Below, one piece after another: positions 24,272-33,203 of a stretch of DNA of 64,000 nt. The translations under genes and the position numbers were made by a program. Position 1 is the stretch's first letter; each line of letters begins with the position of its first letter. The stretch covers positions 186,001 to 250,000 of the forward strand of contig CAWFIT010000004.1 in NCBI GenBank assembly GCA_963815965.1, in the 5' to 3' direction. The notes beneath the pieces were generated by a model. That model had not been told where the DNA came from. It saw nothing but the letters and a program-made list of their open reading frames with translations, and searched no databases. This DNA is from DASVFB01 sp963815965 (GTDB lineage Bacteria; Actinomycetota; Thermoleophilia; Gaiellales; Gaiellaceae).

Positions 24272-25084
24272 GTGCGCGTCTCGATCAGCGAGTTCACGAC
24301 GCTGAGCGCGAGCTTCGACGAGGATCTCGCGGCGTACCGGGCGGCCGGCGTCGAGGGGATCGGCGTCTGCGAGATCAAGCTGGGCGAGGGTGCGGCGGAG
24401 CGGCTGCGCGAGAGCGGGCTCAAGGCGACGTTTTGCGTGCCTGAAGTGCCGTCGATCCTGCCGCTGCCGGTGATGGACGGGCCGGACTCGCCGGAGGAGC
24501 GCGTCGAGGCGCTGTGCGCGAGCGTGTCGCGGTTGGCCGAGCTCGAGCCCGTGTGCGTGCTGTTCATGACGGGGCCTGTCGGGGATCGCGAGGATGCGCG
24601 GGCGGTCGTGCGCGAGGGGATCCGCGCGATCGCGGCTGCGGGTCGGGCCGCGGGCGTGCGCGTCGCGCTCGAGCCGTTCCACCCGACACAGGCCGACGTC
24701 TTCTCGTTCGTGCACACGATTCCCGACGCGCTCGAGCTGATCGGCGGCGAGGACGTCGCGATCGTCCTCGACACGTGGCACGTCTCCGATCCGACGGCGA
24801 TCGAGCCGTACGTGGAACAGATCGTGGGCGTGCACGTCGCAGACCGGCGCGAGCCGACGCGCAGCCACTTCGACCGTGTGCTCCCCGGCGACGGCGTGCT
24901 CGACCTAAGCGCCGTGCTCCGCATGCTCGACGGCGCCGGCTACGAGGGGTGGTACGAGGTCGAGATCTTCTCCGACAACGGCGCCTTCGGCGACGCGTTT
25001 CCCGACTCGCTCTGGGACGTCGAGCCGGGCGAGCTTGCGCGTCGCGCGAGGGAGAGCCTCGAGCGCGTCTGGGAGCAGCGTTGA
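24272..25084 (+). CDS. Xylose isomerase-like TIM-barrel protein (sugar phosphate isomerase/epimerase family)
   Basis: 270 residues. The likely metal set of this family is visible: Glu in VALEPFHP, Asp and His in IVLDTWHVSD, His in VGVHVADRREP and Glu in GWYEVEIFSDN. Members isomerise or epimerise sugars, cleave inositol derivatives or dehydrate keto acids. GTG 24272 opens the first strand (VRVSISEFTT). It is the first of six genes joined by overlapping stops and starts, directly divergent from the binding-protein gene of the importer. Confidence 0.85.
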   Translation: MRVSISEFTTLSASFDEDLAAYRAAGVEGIGVCEIKLGEGAAERLRESGLKATFCVPEVPSILPLPVMDGPDSPEERVEALCASVSRLAELEPVCVLFMTGPVGDREDARAVVREGIRAIAAAGRAAGVRVALEPFHPTQADVFSFVHTIPDALELIGGEDVAIVLDTWHVSDPTAIEPYVEQIVGVHVADRREPTRSHFDRVLPGDGVLDLSAVLRMLDGAGYEGWYEVEIFSDNGAFGDAFPDSLWDVEPGELARRARESLERVWEQR

Positions 25085-26685
25085 CCCGACGCTACGACGC
25101 GGTCGCGATCGGGAGTGGGATCAACTCGCTCGTGGCAGGGGCGCTGCTTGCGAAGGCGGGATGGAGCGTCTGCGTGCTCGAGCGGAACGACTGGCTCGGC
25201 GGCGCAATCAGGACCGCGGAGATCACGGAGCCCGGCTTCGTGCACGAGGTCTTCGCCAGCTGGCATCCGCTGTTCACGGGCTCCGCTGCGTACGCGGAGC
25301 TCGAAGGCGACCTGACGGCGCGCGGGCTCGAGTATCTGAACACGGACCTGCCGACGGCGACGCTCTTCCCCGACGGCGAGAGCGTGTTTCTCACGACGTC
25401 GCACGAGCGGAACGTCGAAGCGCTCGGGCCCGCCTGGGAGCGCACCGTCGGGGAGTTCATGCCGAACGCCGAGCTCGCATTCGGCGTGCTCTCGACCGAG
25501 CTCTGGTCACGCGACGGAGCGCGGCTCGCGTGGAAGGCGCTGCGCAGTCTCGGCCCCCGCGGCCTCGTCGAGTTCACGGGCAACGTCCTCGTCAGCTGCC
25601 GCGACTGGGCCGGGGAGACATTCGACGACGAGCGCGTGCACGGGCTGTTCGCACCGTGGGTCCTGCACACCGGGCTCGGGCCGGACGCTGCGTCGTCCGG
25701 CTTCATGGCCCAGGTGATCGGCGTCGCGATCGAGCTCGGCGGAATGCCCGTACCGCGCGGCGGCGGCGTCGAGCTCGTCGAGGCGCTGGCGGGCATCGTC
25801 CGCGACAGCGGCGGAGCGTGCGAGACGGGACGCGAGGTCGAGCGCATCGTCGTCTCCGACGGACGCGCGACCGGAGTTGGGACCGCGGACGGCGAGCAGA
25901 TCGAGGCAACGCACGCTGTGCTCGCGAACGTGACACCGCAGCAGCTCTACGGCGGACTGCTGGGAGCAGGGGACGGGGTCGCGGCGGAGGCGCGGCGCTT
26001 CCGCTTCGGCCGCGGCGAGATGCAGATCCACTTCGCGCTGTCGGAGCCGCCCGACTGGCGCGGCGACGAGCGTCTCGGGCGCACGGCGATCGTGCACCTG
26101 ACACCGGGGCTCGACGGCGTCTCGCGTGCCGTCAACGAGGCCGAGCGCGGCCTGCTTCCCGCCGAGGCGACCGTGGTCGTCGGCCAGCCGATGGCCGTTG
26201 ACCCGTCGCGCGCGCCCGAGGGGAGCTGGATCCTCTGGATCCAGCTGCAGGAGGTCCCGTCACGGCCAAAGGGCGACGCCGCCGGCGAGTTCGATACGCG
26301 CGACGGGACGTGGACGGAGGAGTTGCGCGAGCGCTACGCCGACCGTATCCAGGCGCGCATCGCAGCCCACGCACCGAACCTCGAGTCGTCCATCCTCAGG
26401 CGGGTCGTCTTCTCGCCTGCGGACATCGCGGCCGCAAACCCCAACATGCCGGGCGGCGACATCTATTCGGGCTCGTGCGCGCTCGATCAGAACCTGCTCT
26501 GGCGTCCGCGACCTGGGCTGCCCGGACACCGCACCTCGGTCGACGGCCTCTGGCACATCGGCGCAAGCACGCACCCGGGGCCTGGGCTCGGCGCCGGCTC
26601 GGGCACGCTCGTCGCGAAGCAGCTGCTGCGGCCGAGCTTCGCTCAGCGGCTCGGCGTACAGAAATCAATACGATCCGCGCAGTGA
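25081..26685 (+). CDS. FAD-dependent oxidoreductase, phytoene desaturase (CrtI)-like
   Basis: 534 residues. The N-terminal dinucleotide fold AIGSGINSLVAGALLAKAGWSVCVLER (core GSGINSLVAGALLAKAG, residues about 9-25) is followed by LGGAIRT, and the C terminus has the second FAD contact GLWHIGASTHPGPGLGAGSG, both typical of the CrtI/amine-oxidase group. There is no carotenoid gene nearby, so a role in dehydrogenating another lipid or pathway intermediate is more likely. TTG 25081 overlaps the upstream stop by 4 bases. Confidence 0.88.
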   Translation: MTRRYDAVAIGSGINSLVAGALLAKAGWSVCVLERNDWLGGAIRTAEITEPGFVHEVFASWHPLFTGSAAYAELEGDLTARGLEYLNTDLPTATLFPDGESVFLTTSHERNVEALGPAWERTVGEFMPNAELAFGVLSTELWSRDGARLAWKALRSLGPRGLVEFTGNVLVSCRDWAGETFDDERVHGLFAPWVLHTGLGPDAASSGFMAQVIGVAIELGGMPVPRGGGVELVEALAGIVRDSGGACETGREVERIVVSDGRATGVGTADGEQIEATHAVLANVTPQQLYGGLLGAGDGVAAEARRFRFGRGEMQIHFALSEPPDWRGDERLGRTAIVHLTPGLDGVSRAVNEAERGLLPAEATVVVGQPMAVDPSRAPEGSWILWIQLQEVPSRPKGDAAGEFDTRDGTWTEELRERYADRIQARIAAHAPNLESSILRRVVFSPADIAAANPNMPGGDIYSGSCALDQNLLWRPRPGLPGHRTSVDGLWHIGASTHPGPGLGAGSGTLVAKQLLRPSFAQRLGVQKSIRSAQ

Positions 26686-28166
26686 GCGCGCCGCCCGCCT
26701 TCGAGACGCTGAGGACGAGGCTCGGCGAGATTCACGATCTCGTGAAGGTCGGATCGCTGCTGTCGTGGGACCAGCAGACGATCATGCCGCCGCGCGGCGG
26801 CGACGTTCGCGCATACCAGCTGGGCACGATGGACAAGCTCGCGCACGAGTCCTTCGCGGCCGACGACATCGGCGCGCTGCTCGAAGAGTTGCGCCCGTAC
26901 GAGGAAAGCCTCGACGCCGACTCGTTCGAGGCGAGCCTGATCCGCGTCACGAGGAAGGACTACGAGAAATCGATCCGCGTCCCGCCTGAGCTGTCGGCCG
27001 AGATCACGCGAACGGGCTCCCGCGCGTTCGCCGTCTGGGTCGAGGCGCGCCAGAAGTCCGACTACGAGCTGTTCCGCCCCTGGCTCGAGCAATTGGTTGA
27101 GCTGAAGCACCGGTACGTCGAGTGCTTTCCGCCGGCGGACGAGCTGTACGACACGCTGCTCGACGACTACGAGCGCGGCATGAAGACCGCAGAGGTGCGC
27201 TCGATCTTCGACCGCCTGAAGGAGGTGCTCATCCCGCTGGTCGAAGCGGCCGAGTCGGGAGCGACGCCTCCGGTCACTGGGCACTTTCCGGCGGACAAGC
27301 AGCGTCAACTCTCGCTCGAGATCGTGCGTCGGTTCGGCTTCGACGACACGGCGTGGCGTCTCGACACCGCTCCGCATCCGTTCGCGCAGTCGCTTGCGAC
27401 GTCGGACATCCGGATCACGACGCGTGAGCCGGAGGACTCGCTCGACGGCCTCTTCGCGACGATGCACGAGTGCGGTCACGGGCTGTACGAGCACGGCGTC
27501 GACCCGGCGTTCGAGCGAACGCTGCTCGCGCGAGGTGCCTCGCTCGGACTGCACGAGTCGCAGTCGCGGCTCTGGGAGAACCTCGTAGGCCGCTCGCGTC
27601 CGTTCTGGAGCTGGTTCTATCCGCGCCTGCAGGCGACGTTCCCCGGCGAGCTGGGCTCCGTCGACGAGGAGACGTGGTTCCGCTCGATCAACGACATCTC
27701 ACCCGGGCTGATCCGCATCGAGGCCGACGAGGCGTCGTACAACCTGCACATCATCCTGCGGTTCGAGCTCGAGCAGCAGATCATGAGCGGCCTCGACCTG
27801 CGTGAGCTGCCGCAGGTGTGGAACGAGATGATGGAGCGGTACCTCCACGTCGACGTGCCGGATGATGCGCGCGGCGTGCTGCAGGACGTGCATTGGTCGC
27901 GCGGCGGCTTCGGCTACTTCCCGACGTACTCGCTCGGGAATGTGTACAGCGTGCAGATCTGGGAGCAGTTGCGTGAGGACGTGGACGATGTCGAAGACCA
28001 GATCGGGCGCGGTGAGTTCTCCGCGATCCGCGAGTGGCTGCGCGAGAACCTGCACCGGCACGGACGCAAGTTCGAGCCGGCCGAGACGCTGCGGCGCGTC
28101 GTCGGCGGCCCGGTCGACCCGGAGCCGTACCTTCGCTATCTGCAGGGGAAGCTCGCCACCGCATGA
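26682..28166 (+). CDS. M32-family metallocarboxypeptidase (carboxypeptidase Taq type)
   Basis: 494 residues, the usual M32 length. The zinc site is MHECGHGLYEHG (HExxH, residues about 263-274) with the downstream Glu in HESQSRLWEN, and family blocks ISPGLIRIEADEASYNLHI and GYFPTYSLGN are intact. It releases C-terminal residues from peptides in the cytoplasm. GTG 26682 overlaps the oxidoreductase stop. Its place inside a catabolic operon suggests that the substrate has an amide or peptide bond. Confidence 0.95.
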   Translation: MSAPPAFETLRTRLGEIHDLVKVGSLLSWDQQTIMPPRGGDVRAYQLGTMDKLAHESFAADDIGALLEELRPYEESLDADSFEASLIRVTRKDYEKSIRVPPELSAEITRTGSRAFAVWVEARQKSDYELFRPWLEQLVELKHRYVECFPPADELYDTLLDDYERGMKTAEVRSIFDRLKEVLIPLVEAAESGATPPVTGHFPADKQRQLSLEIVRRFGFDDTAWRLDTAPHPFAQSLATSDIRITTREPEDSLDGLFATMHECGHGLYEHGVDPAFERTLLARGASLGLHESQSRLWENLVGRSRPFWSWFYPRLQATFPGELGSVDEETWFRSINDISPGLIRIEADEASYNLHIILRFELEQQIMSGLDLRELPQVWNEMMERYLHVDVPDDARGVLQDVHWSRGGFGYFPTYSLGNVYSVQIWEQLREDVDDVEDQIGRGEFSAIREWLRENLHRHGRKFEPAETLRRVVGGPVDPEPYLRYLQGKLATA

Positions 28167-29083
28167 TCGAGCGCGTCTGCGTCGTGGGCGCGGGCGTAAT
28201 CGGCTCACTGTTTGCCGGGCACCTCGGTCGCGTTGCTGAGGTTTCCGTCCTATGCAGACGCGACGAGCATGCGCGCGCGCTGAACGAGCACGGCCTGCGC
28301 GTGAGCGGGAAGGCCGAGTTCGTGTCGGCTGTGTCGGCTGCGACGTCGGCGACGGAGCTCGAGGCTCCGCAGCTGGTCGTCGTTGCGACGAAGGCGGGCG
28401 GGCTCGAGGACGCGGCGGCGTCGTTTCGTGGCCACTGGCCGGACGCTGCGGTGATGACCGTGCTGAACGGGCTCGGCGCGGAGGAGGTCGTTCGTCGTCA
28501 CGGTGAGTGGCCGCTCATCTCCGCGGTGACGTTCATCTCGGGCACGAAGCACTCGGACACGCACGTCGAGTACATCCTCGACACCGAGACGTGGCTCGGG
28601 CCGTACGCCGACGCGCCTCTGCAGCTCGCGGAGCGCGTCGGCGAGTTGATCCGGCGTTCCGGCCTGAAGGTCGAGGTATTGCCGGACCTGCGGCCCGCGC
28701 AGTGGTCGAAGCTGATCTTCAACGCGACGGTGAACGGGGTCGCCGCGCTGACGGGGTTGCCGCACGACTTCCACTTCGCACAAGAGGACGAGCCGGCGGA
28801 CCTCGGCCGTCTGGTGCACGGACTGATCGACGAAGGAAAGGCGGTTGCGCGTGCAGTCGGCATCGAGCTGCACGACGATCCGTGGGAAATGAACGTGCTT
28901 GCGACCAGGCGGGGCAGCGCGCACTTCCCATCGATGCTCGAGGACGTCGAGGCCGGTCGGCCAACGGAGGCCGGGCTGATCAACGGAGCCCTGGTCCGCG
29001 AGGCGCGCGACCACGGCGTCGAGACGCCGCTGCAGGCGGCGATCTACGCGCTGGTGCGAGGCCGGGAGAGCGCCTACTCGTGA
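28163..29083 (+). CDS. Ketopantoate reductase (ApbA/PanE)-family protein, copy 1
   Basis: 306 residues. Rossmann motif VVGAGVIGSLFAGHL at the N terminus, TVLNGLG and the C-terminal domain with WSKLIFNATVNGVAALTG, where Lys and Asn are the catalytic positions, and SMLEDVEAGRPTE. PanE reduces 2-dehydropantoate with NADPH, but the family includes other 2-keto acid reductases. It is immediately followed by a same-length paralog, and no panB or panC is near, so a pathway-specific oxidoreductase is more likely than pantothenate synthesis. Confidence 0.9.
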   Translation: MIERVCVVGAGVIGSLFAGHLGRVAEVSVLCRRDEHARALNEHGLRVSGKAEFVSAVSAATSATELEAPQLVVVATKAGGLEDAAASFRGHWPDAAVMTVLNGLGAEEVVRRHGEWPLISAVTFISGTKHSDTHVEYILDTETWLGPYADAPLQLAERVGELIRRSGLKVEVLPDLRPAQWSKLIFNATVNGVAALTGLPHDFHFAQEDEPADLGRLVHGLIDEGKAVARAVGIELHDDPWEMNVLATRRGSAHFPSMLEDVEAGRPTEAGLINGALVREARDHGVETPLQAAIYALVRGRESAYS

Positions 29084-30000
29084 GGATCTGCGTTGTCGGC
29101 TGCGGGGCCGTGGGCTCCCTGTTCGCGGCGAACCTTGCACAGCTCGACGACGTCGAGGTCTGGGCCTACGACCTCGCGCGCGAGCACGTCGACGCGATCA
29201 ACACCGACGGGCTCAGGCTCTCGGGCGCCGGCGACGTCCTCGGCCGCGTCCGCGCGACGTCGGAGCCGGACGAGCTGCCCCAGTGCGACTTCGGCATCGT
29301 CGCGACGAAGGCGATGCACACGTCGGCGGCGGCCGAAGCAACGGCCCACGCCTTCGCCGGCGGCTGCGTCGCTTCGGTGCAGAACGGCATCGGCAACGAG
29401 GAGGCGATCGCACAGCACGTCGAGCGCGTGATCCGTGGCACCACGTTCCCGGCGGGCCGCGTGCTCGCGCCGGGTCACGTCCAGTGGGACGTCAAAGGCG
29501 ACACGACGTTCGGCCCGTTCGAACCGAAGCCCGCGCCGCAGGAGGAGGTCGAGCGTCTCGCCGACGCGTGCACGCGCGCGGGGATGCCCGCCGCCGCCGT
29601 GCCCGACGCGCGCGGCCCGCAATGGCGCAAGGTGATCTTCAACGCGGCGACGAACCCGCTCGGCGCGCTGACGCGGCTCACGCACGGCCGCGTCTGCGAG
29701 CGACCCGACCTGCGCGCGCTCGTGACCGGGCTCGTCGACGAGGGCAAGGCCGTCGCCGCCGCGCAGGACGTCGAACTCGACGACGATCCCGAGCGGCTCA
29801 TCGACCACGCGGCGCGCAAGGACGTCGCGTACGACCACAAGGCGTCGATGCTGCAGGACGTCGAGGCGCGCCGCCCGACTGAGGTCGACTATCTGAACGG
29901 CGGCATCGTGCGCTTCGGCCGCGAGCACGCAGTACCGACGCCACTCAACGAAGCGGTATGGGCGCTCGTGAGAGGGTTGGAGGCTTCATGGACGAGGTGA
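29080..30000 (+). CDS. Ketopantoate reductase (ApbA/PanE)-family protein, copy 2
   Basis: 306 residues, exactly the length of copy 1 and coupled to it by a GTGA overlap. Nucleotide motif VVGCGAVGSLFAANL, VQNGIGNE, WRKVIFNAATNPLGALT with the catalytic Lys and Asn, and SMLQDVEARRPTEVDYLNG. The two copies share the fold and motifs but differ clearly in sequence (for example HLGRVAEVSVL against LAQLDDVEVWA), so this is an old duplication or a heteromer rather than a recent copy. Confidence 0.9.
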   Translation: MRICVVGCGAVGSLFAANLAQLDDVEVWAYDLAREHVDAINTDGLRLSGAGDVLGRVRATSEPDELPQCDFGIVATKAMHTSAAAEATAHAFAGGCVASVQNGIGNEEAIAQHVERVIRGTTFPAGRVLAPGHVQWDVKGDTTFGPFEPKPAPQEEVERLADACTRAGMPAAAVPDARGPQWRKVIFNAATNPLGALTRLTHGRVCERPDLRALVTGLVDEGKAVAAAQDVELDDDPERLIDHAARKDVAYDHKASMLQDVEARRPTEVDYLNGGIVRFGREHAVPTPLNEAVWALVRGLEASWTR

Positions 30001-31049
30001 CCCGGCGCTACACGAATGTCCGCGCCGCGCTCGAGCGCGACGGGCTCGACGCCGCCGTGGTCTGCGGCTCCGAGTACACGGGCTTCGAGGGCGCCGTCAC
30101 GTACATGAGCGGCTTCACGATCGTGCATCGCTACGCGTACGTGCTGTTGCCGCTCGAAGGCGAACCGACCATCGTCTTCCCGTCGGAGGCGCGCTACGTC
30201 GGCAAGCACGGCGACACGTGGATCGAGGACCAGGTCTTCGCCGACCGACCAGGCGAATGGCTCGCCGACCGGCTGCGCGGCAAGCGCGTCGGCGTCTACG
30301 GCCTCGACTACGTCATGACGACCCGCGACTATGCCGCCCTCGCCCCGGCCGCGGAGCTGGTCCCGTGGGACGTCGAGTTCGACCACGCGCGCGCGGTGAA
30401 GTCCGACGCGGAGCTCGAGTCGGTGCGCGACAGCGTGCGCATCAACACGGACGGCTTCTTCGCCTTCCGCGACGCGTACGTGGCGGGAAAGACCGCCTCG
30501 GAAGTGATGGCACCCGCAGAGGAGCTCTTCGTCGAGCGCGGCTGCGGGAGACTGACGATGAACATGGTGCTCGTCGGCGCCGAGTTCGCGCTCGCTCGCG
30601 ACGATGTGACGCTCGGCGACTTCTGTATTCCGTCGCTTGAGATCGCCGGCCCCGGAGGTCACTGGGTCGAGGTCTCGCGCGCGCTCGGCAGGCCGTCGGC
30701 CGAGGTCTCACGCATGCTCGAGGCATACGGGGAGTACTACGAGGCCGCAAAGAGCGCGCTGCGTCCGGGAGCGACCGCGCACGACGTCCATCGCGCAGTC
30801 TCAAAGGGATTCACCGAGCGGGGCTACCAGCTCGGCCACGTCACCGGGCACTCGATCGGGATGACGATGATCGAGTTCCCCAAAATCGGCGAAGGCGTGG
30901 AGACCGAGCTCGCCGAGAACATGGTCTTCTCCATGCACCCTCACGCCATCGCCGCGGACGGGCGGGAATGCCTCTACATGCAGGACACCTGGCTCGTCAC
31001 GAGCACGGGGGGAGAGCCGCTCGCAGGGCTGGAGCTGAAGCTCTACTGA
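29988..31049 (+). CDS. M24-fold protein lacking the canonical metal ligands
   Basis: 353 residues with the creatinase N domain and pita-bread C domain. I use ATG 29988 behind GGTTGGAGG; it overlaps the previous gene by 13 bases. The two active-site His are in GHVTGHSIGM, but positions that carry metal Asp or Glu in aminopeptidases read SLEIAGPGGHWVEVSR, MVFSMHPHAI (Glu to His) and LYMQDTWLV (Glu to Gln). The protein is therefore probably metal-independent like creatinase, or uses a different metal set. Last gene of the six-gene operon. Confidence 0.85.
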   Translation: MDEVTRRYTNVRAALERDGLDAAVVCGSEYTGFEGAVTYMSGFTIVHRYAYVLLPLEGEPTIVFPSEARYVGKHGDTWIEDQVFADRPGEWLADRLRGKRVGVYGLDYVMTTRDYAALAPAAELVPWDVEFDHARAVKSDAELESVRDSVRINTDGFFAFRDAYVAGKTASEVMAPAEELFVERGCGRLTMNMVLVGAEFALARDDVTLGDFCIPSLEIAGPGGHWVEVSRALGRPSAEVSRMLEAYGEYYEAAKSALRPGATAHDVHRAVSKGFTERGYQLGHVTGHSIGMTMIEFPKIGEGVETELAENMVFSMHPHAIAADGRECLYMQDTWLVTSTGGEPLAGLELKLY

Positions 31050-31082
31050 TTGCATAACTCTCGTCTAGTCGGCATACTATGC
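31050..31082 (+). promoter_or_regulatory. Candidate argC promoter and ArgR operator, leaderless start
   Basis: TTGCAT (31050-31055), 19 bases, TACTAT (31075-31080), then ATG at 31087, so transcription would begin at or beside the start codon. No Shine-Dalgarno precedes argC. The -10 lies within the perfect inverted repeat GCATA-C-TATGC (31072-31082), and TGCATAA overlaps the -35; both resemble half-sites of arginine-repressor boxes. ArgR is encoded in the operon. Confidence 0.5.
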
Positions 31083-31086
31083 GTCA

Positions 31087-32055
31087 ATGTCGACTGTTGC
31101 CATCCTCGGGTGCGCCGGATATGCAGGGCAGGAGACCCTCGACCGCGTGCTCGCGCACCCTGGGCTCGAGCCGATCGCGCTCGGCTCGGACTCGCTCGCC
31201 GGCAAGCGCGCGTCGACGCTCGACCCGCGCCTGAACGGCGACCTGCCGCCGTTCGTCCAGAACGCAGAGGCCCTCGCCGCAGGCGCGGAGGTCGTCTTCG
31301 TTTGCCTGAGCCACGAGGCAGCCGCCGGCCTCGAGCCGCCGGACGCCGACGTCGTCGTCGACCTGTCGGGCGCGCACCGCCTGCGCGACGCCTTGCAATA
31401 TCCGCAGTGGTACGGCTTCGAGCATCCGCGCCCCGGCGCCTGGAGCTACGGGCTGCCGGAGCTGTTCCATCCCGAGCCGCCGCTCATCGCGAACCCGGGT
31501 TGCTACGCGACGGCCGCGCTGCTGGCGCTGGCGCCGCTCGTTGGCGCGATCGACGCCTCGAGCGTCGTCGTCGACGCGAAGTCGGGCGTGTCGGGCGCCG
31601 GCCGTGAGCTCAAGCCATCGTCGCACGCCGGCTTCGTCCTCGAGAACCTGACGCCGTATCGCGTCGGCACGCACCAGCACGCGCCCGAGATCGAGCAGGC
31701 GCTCGGCTTCCCGATCTGCTTCGTCCCGCATCTGCTGCCGGTGCGCCGCGGGCTGCTTGTCACGTGCTACGTCCAGCCGCGCGCCGATCTGCGCACGCTG
31801 CTCGAGGAGGCGTACGCGGGCTCGCCGGTGGTTCGCGTTCTGGACGAGGGCGTCACGCCCGAGTTGTCGCGCGTGCAGCACACAGACGCTGCGGAGATCG
31901 CGCTCTACGACGATCGCGCGACTGGGCGCGCGATCGTCGTCTGCGCGATCGACAACCTCGGCAAGGGCGCCGCGGGCAACGCCGTGCAGAACGCGAACAT
32001 CGCACTCGGTCTTGACGAGACGGCGGGGCTGCGACTCGCGGGAGTGCTCGTATGA
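31087..32055 (+). CDS. argC: N-acetyl-gamma-glutamyl-phosphate reductase
   Basis: 322 residues. Third enzyme of arginine synthesis: NADPH reduction of N-acetylglutamyl phosphate to the semialdehyde. Rossmann start VAILGCAGYAGQE, the catalytic Cys in IANPGCYATAALLAL (about residue 139), the SGVSGAGRE block and HQHAPEI with the second catalytic His. No ribosome site is visible before ATG 31087, which fits a leaderless transcript. First gene of argCJBDRGH. Confidence 0.96.
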   Translation: MSTVAILGCAGYAGQETLDRVLAHPGLEPIALGSDSLAGKRASTLDPRLNGDLPPFVQNAEALAAGAEVVFVCLSHEAAAGLEPPDADVVVDLSGAHRLRDALQYPQWYGFEHPRPGAWSYGLPELFHPEPPLIANPGCYATAALLALAPLVGAIDASSVVVDAKSGVSGAGRELKPSSHAGFVLENLTPYRVGTHQHAPEIEQALGFPICFVPHLLPVRRGLLVTCYVQPRADLRTLLEEAYAGSPVVRVLDEGVTPELSRVQHTDAAEIALYDDRATGRAIVVCAIDNLGKGAAGNAVQNANIALGLDETAGLRLAGVLV

Positions 32056-33203
32056 GCGTGACGGCTGCCAAGGGCTTCACCGCGAGCGGCGTGGCAGCGC
32101 GCATCAGCAAGCTCGGTCCAGACCTTGCCCTCGTCGCCGGCAACGGTGCTTGCGTCGGCGCGGGGATGTTCACCGCCAACCGCGTTCAGGCGGCGCCGGT
32201 CGTCGTGAGCAAAGACCATCTCGACCAGGCGCAACCGCAGGCCGTCGTGATCAACTCCGGGAACGCGAACGCGGCGACCGGCGCGCAGGGCATCGCGGAT
32301 GCACGCGCAATGGCGGACGAGACCGCGCGCGTGCTCGGTCTCGCGCCCGACCAGGTGCTCGTCCTCTCGACCGGCGTGATCGGCGTCCCGTTGCCTATGG
32401 AGCGGCTGCTTCCAGGCATCGCGAACGCCGCAGCCGCGCTGTCGCCCGACGGCAGTGCTGCGGCGGCACAGGCGATTCTTACGACCGACACCTGCACGAA
32501 GGAGGCGGCCGTGCACCGCAAGGGCTTCGCGGTGGGAGGCATGGCGAAGGGCTCGGGAATGATCCACCCGAACCTCGCGACGATGCTCGCGGTCGTCACG
32601 ACGGACTACCCGCTCGAGCCTGGCGAGCCGCTCGATTTCCTCCGGCCGGCAGTCGACGAGAGCTTCAACTCGATCTCGGTGGACGGCGAATGCTCGACGA
32701 ACGACGCTGTCGTGCTCATCTCCAGTTGCCAAGGCGAGCGCACCGGCGACGCGGCGTTCGCCGACGCTTTGCACGCCGTTTGCGTCGACCTCGCGCGGCA
32801 GATCGTCGCGGATGGAGAGGGAGCGACCGTCGTCGCCGAGATCAGCGTCACCGGCGCGGTATCGCAGGCCGAGGCGAAAGCCGTCGCGCGCCGCATCGCG
32901 ACGTCGCCGCTAGTCAAGACGGCGCTGTTCGGCAAGGACGCGAACTGGGGACGCGTCCTCGCCGCCGCCGGCTCGGCGCCGTTCAACGGCGGCTATGCGC
33001 AGCTCGACCCGAGCCTGGTGACACTTTGTTACAACGGCGCGAAGGTGCTCGACCACGGCGCGCCGCAGGGCGTCGAGCCCGACGTCGACGGCGCCGCCTG
33101 CGCGATCGACCTCGACCTCGGCCTCGGCGACGGCGAGGCGCAATACCTGACGAGTGACCTGTCCTTCGACTACGTCCGCATCAATGCGGACTACCGCTCG
33201 TGA
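32052..33203 (+). CDS. argJ: Bifunctional glutamate N-acetyltransferase / ornithine acetyltransferase
   Basis: 383 residues. Recycles acetyl groups between acetylornithine and glutamate. The self-cleavage site is seen in HPNLATMLAVV, where Thr becomes the nucleophile of the beta chain (about residue 180); VLSTGVIG and NSISVDGECSTND are family blocks, and the C terminus NADYRS is typical. Its presence implies the cyclic pathway. Whether it is mono- or bifunctional cannot be told by eye; no argA-like gene is present here. ATG overlaps argC by 4 bases. Confidence 0.96.
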   Translation: MSVTAAKGFTASGVAARISKLGPDLALVAGNGACVGAGMFTANRVQAAPVVVSKDHLDQAQPQAVVINSGNANAATGAQGIADARAMADETARVLGLAPDQVLVLSTGVIGVPLPMERLLPGIANAAAALSPDGSAAAAQAILTTDTCTKEAAVHRKGFAVGGMAKGSGMIHPNLATMLAVVTTDYPLEPGEPLDFLRPAVDESFNSISVDGECSTNDAVVLISSCQGERTGDAAFADALHAVCVDLARQIVADGEGATVVAEISVTGAVSQAEAKAVARRIATSPLVKTALFGKDANWGRVLAAAGSAPFNGGYAQLDPSLVTLCYNGAKVLDHGAPQGVEPDVDGAACAIDLDLGLGDGEAQYLTSDLSFDYVRINADYRS

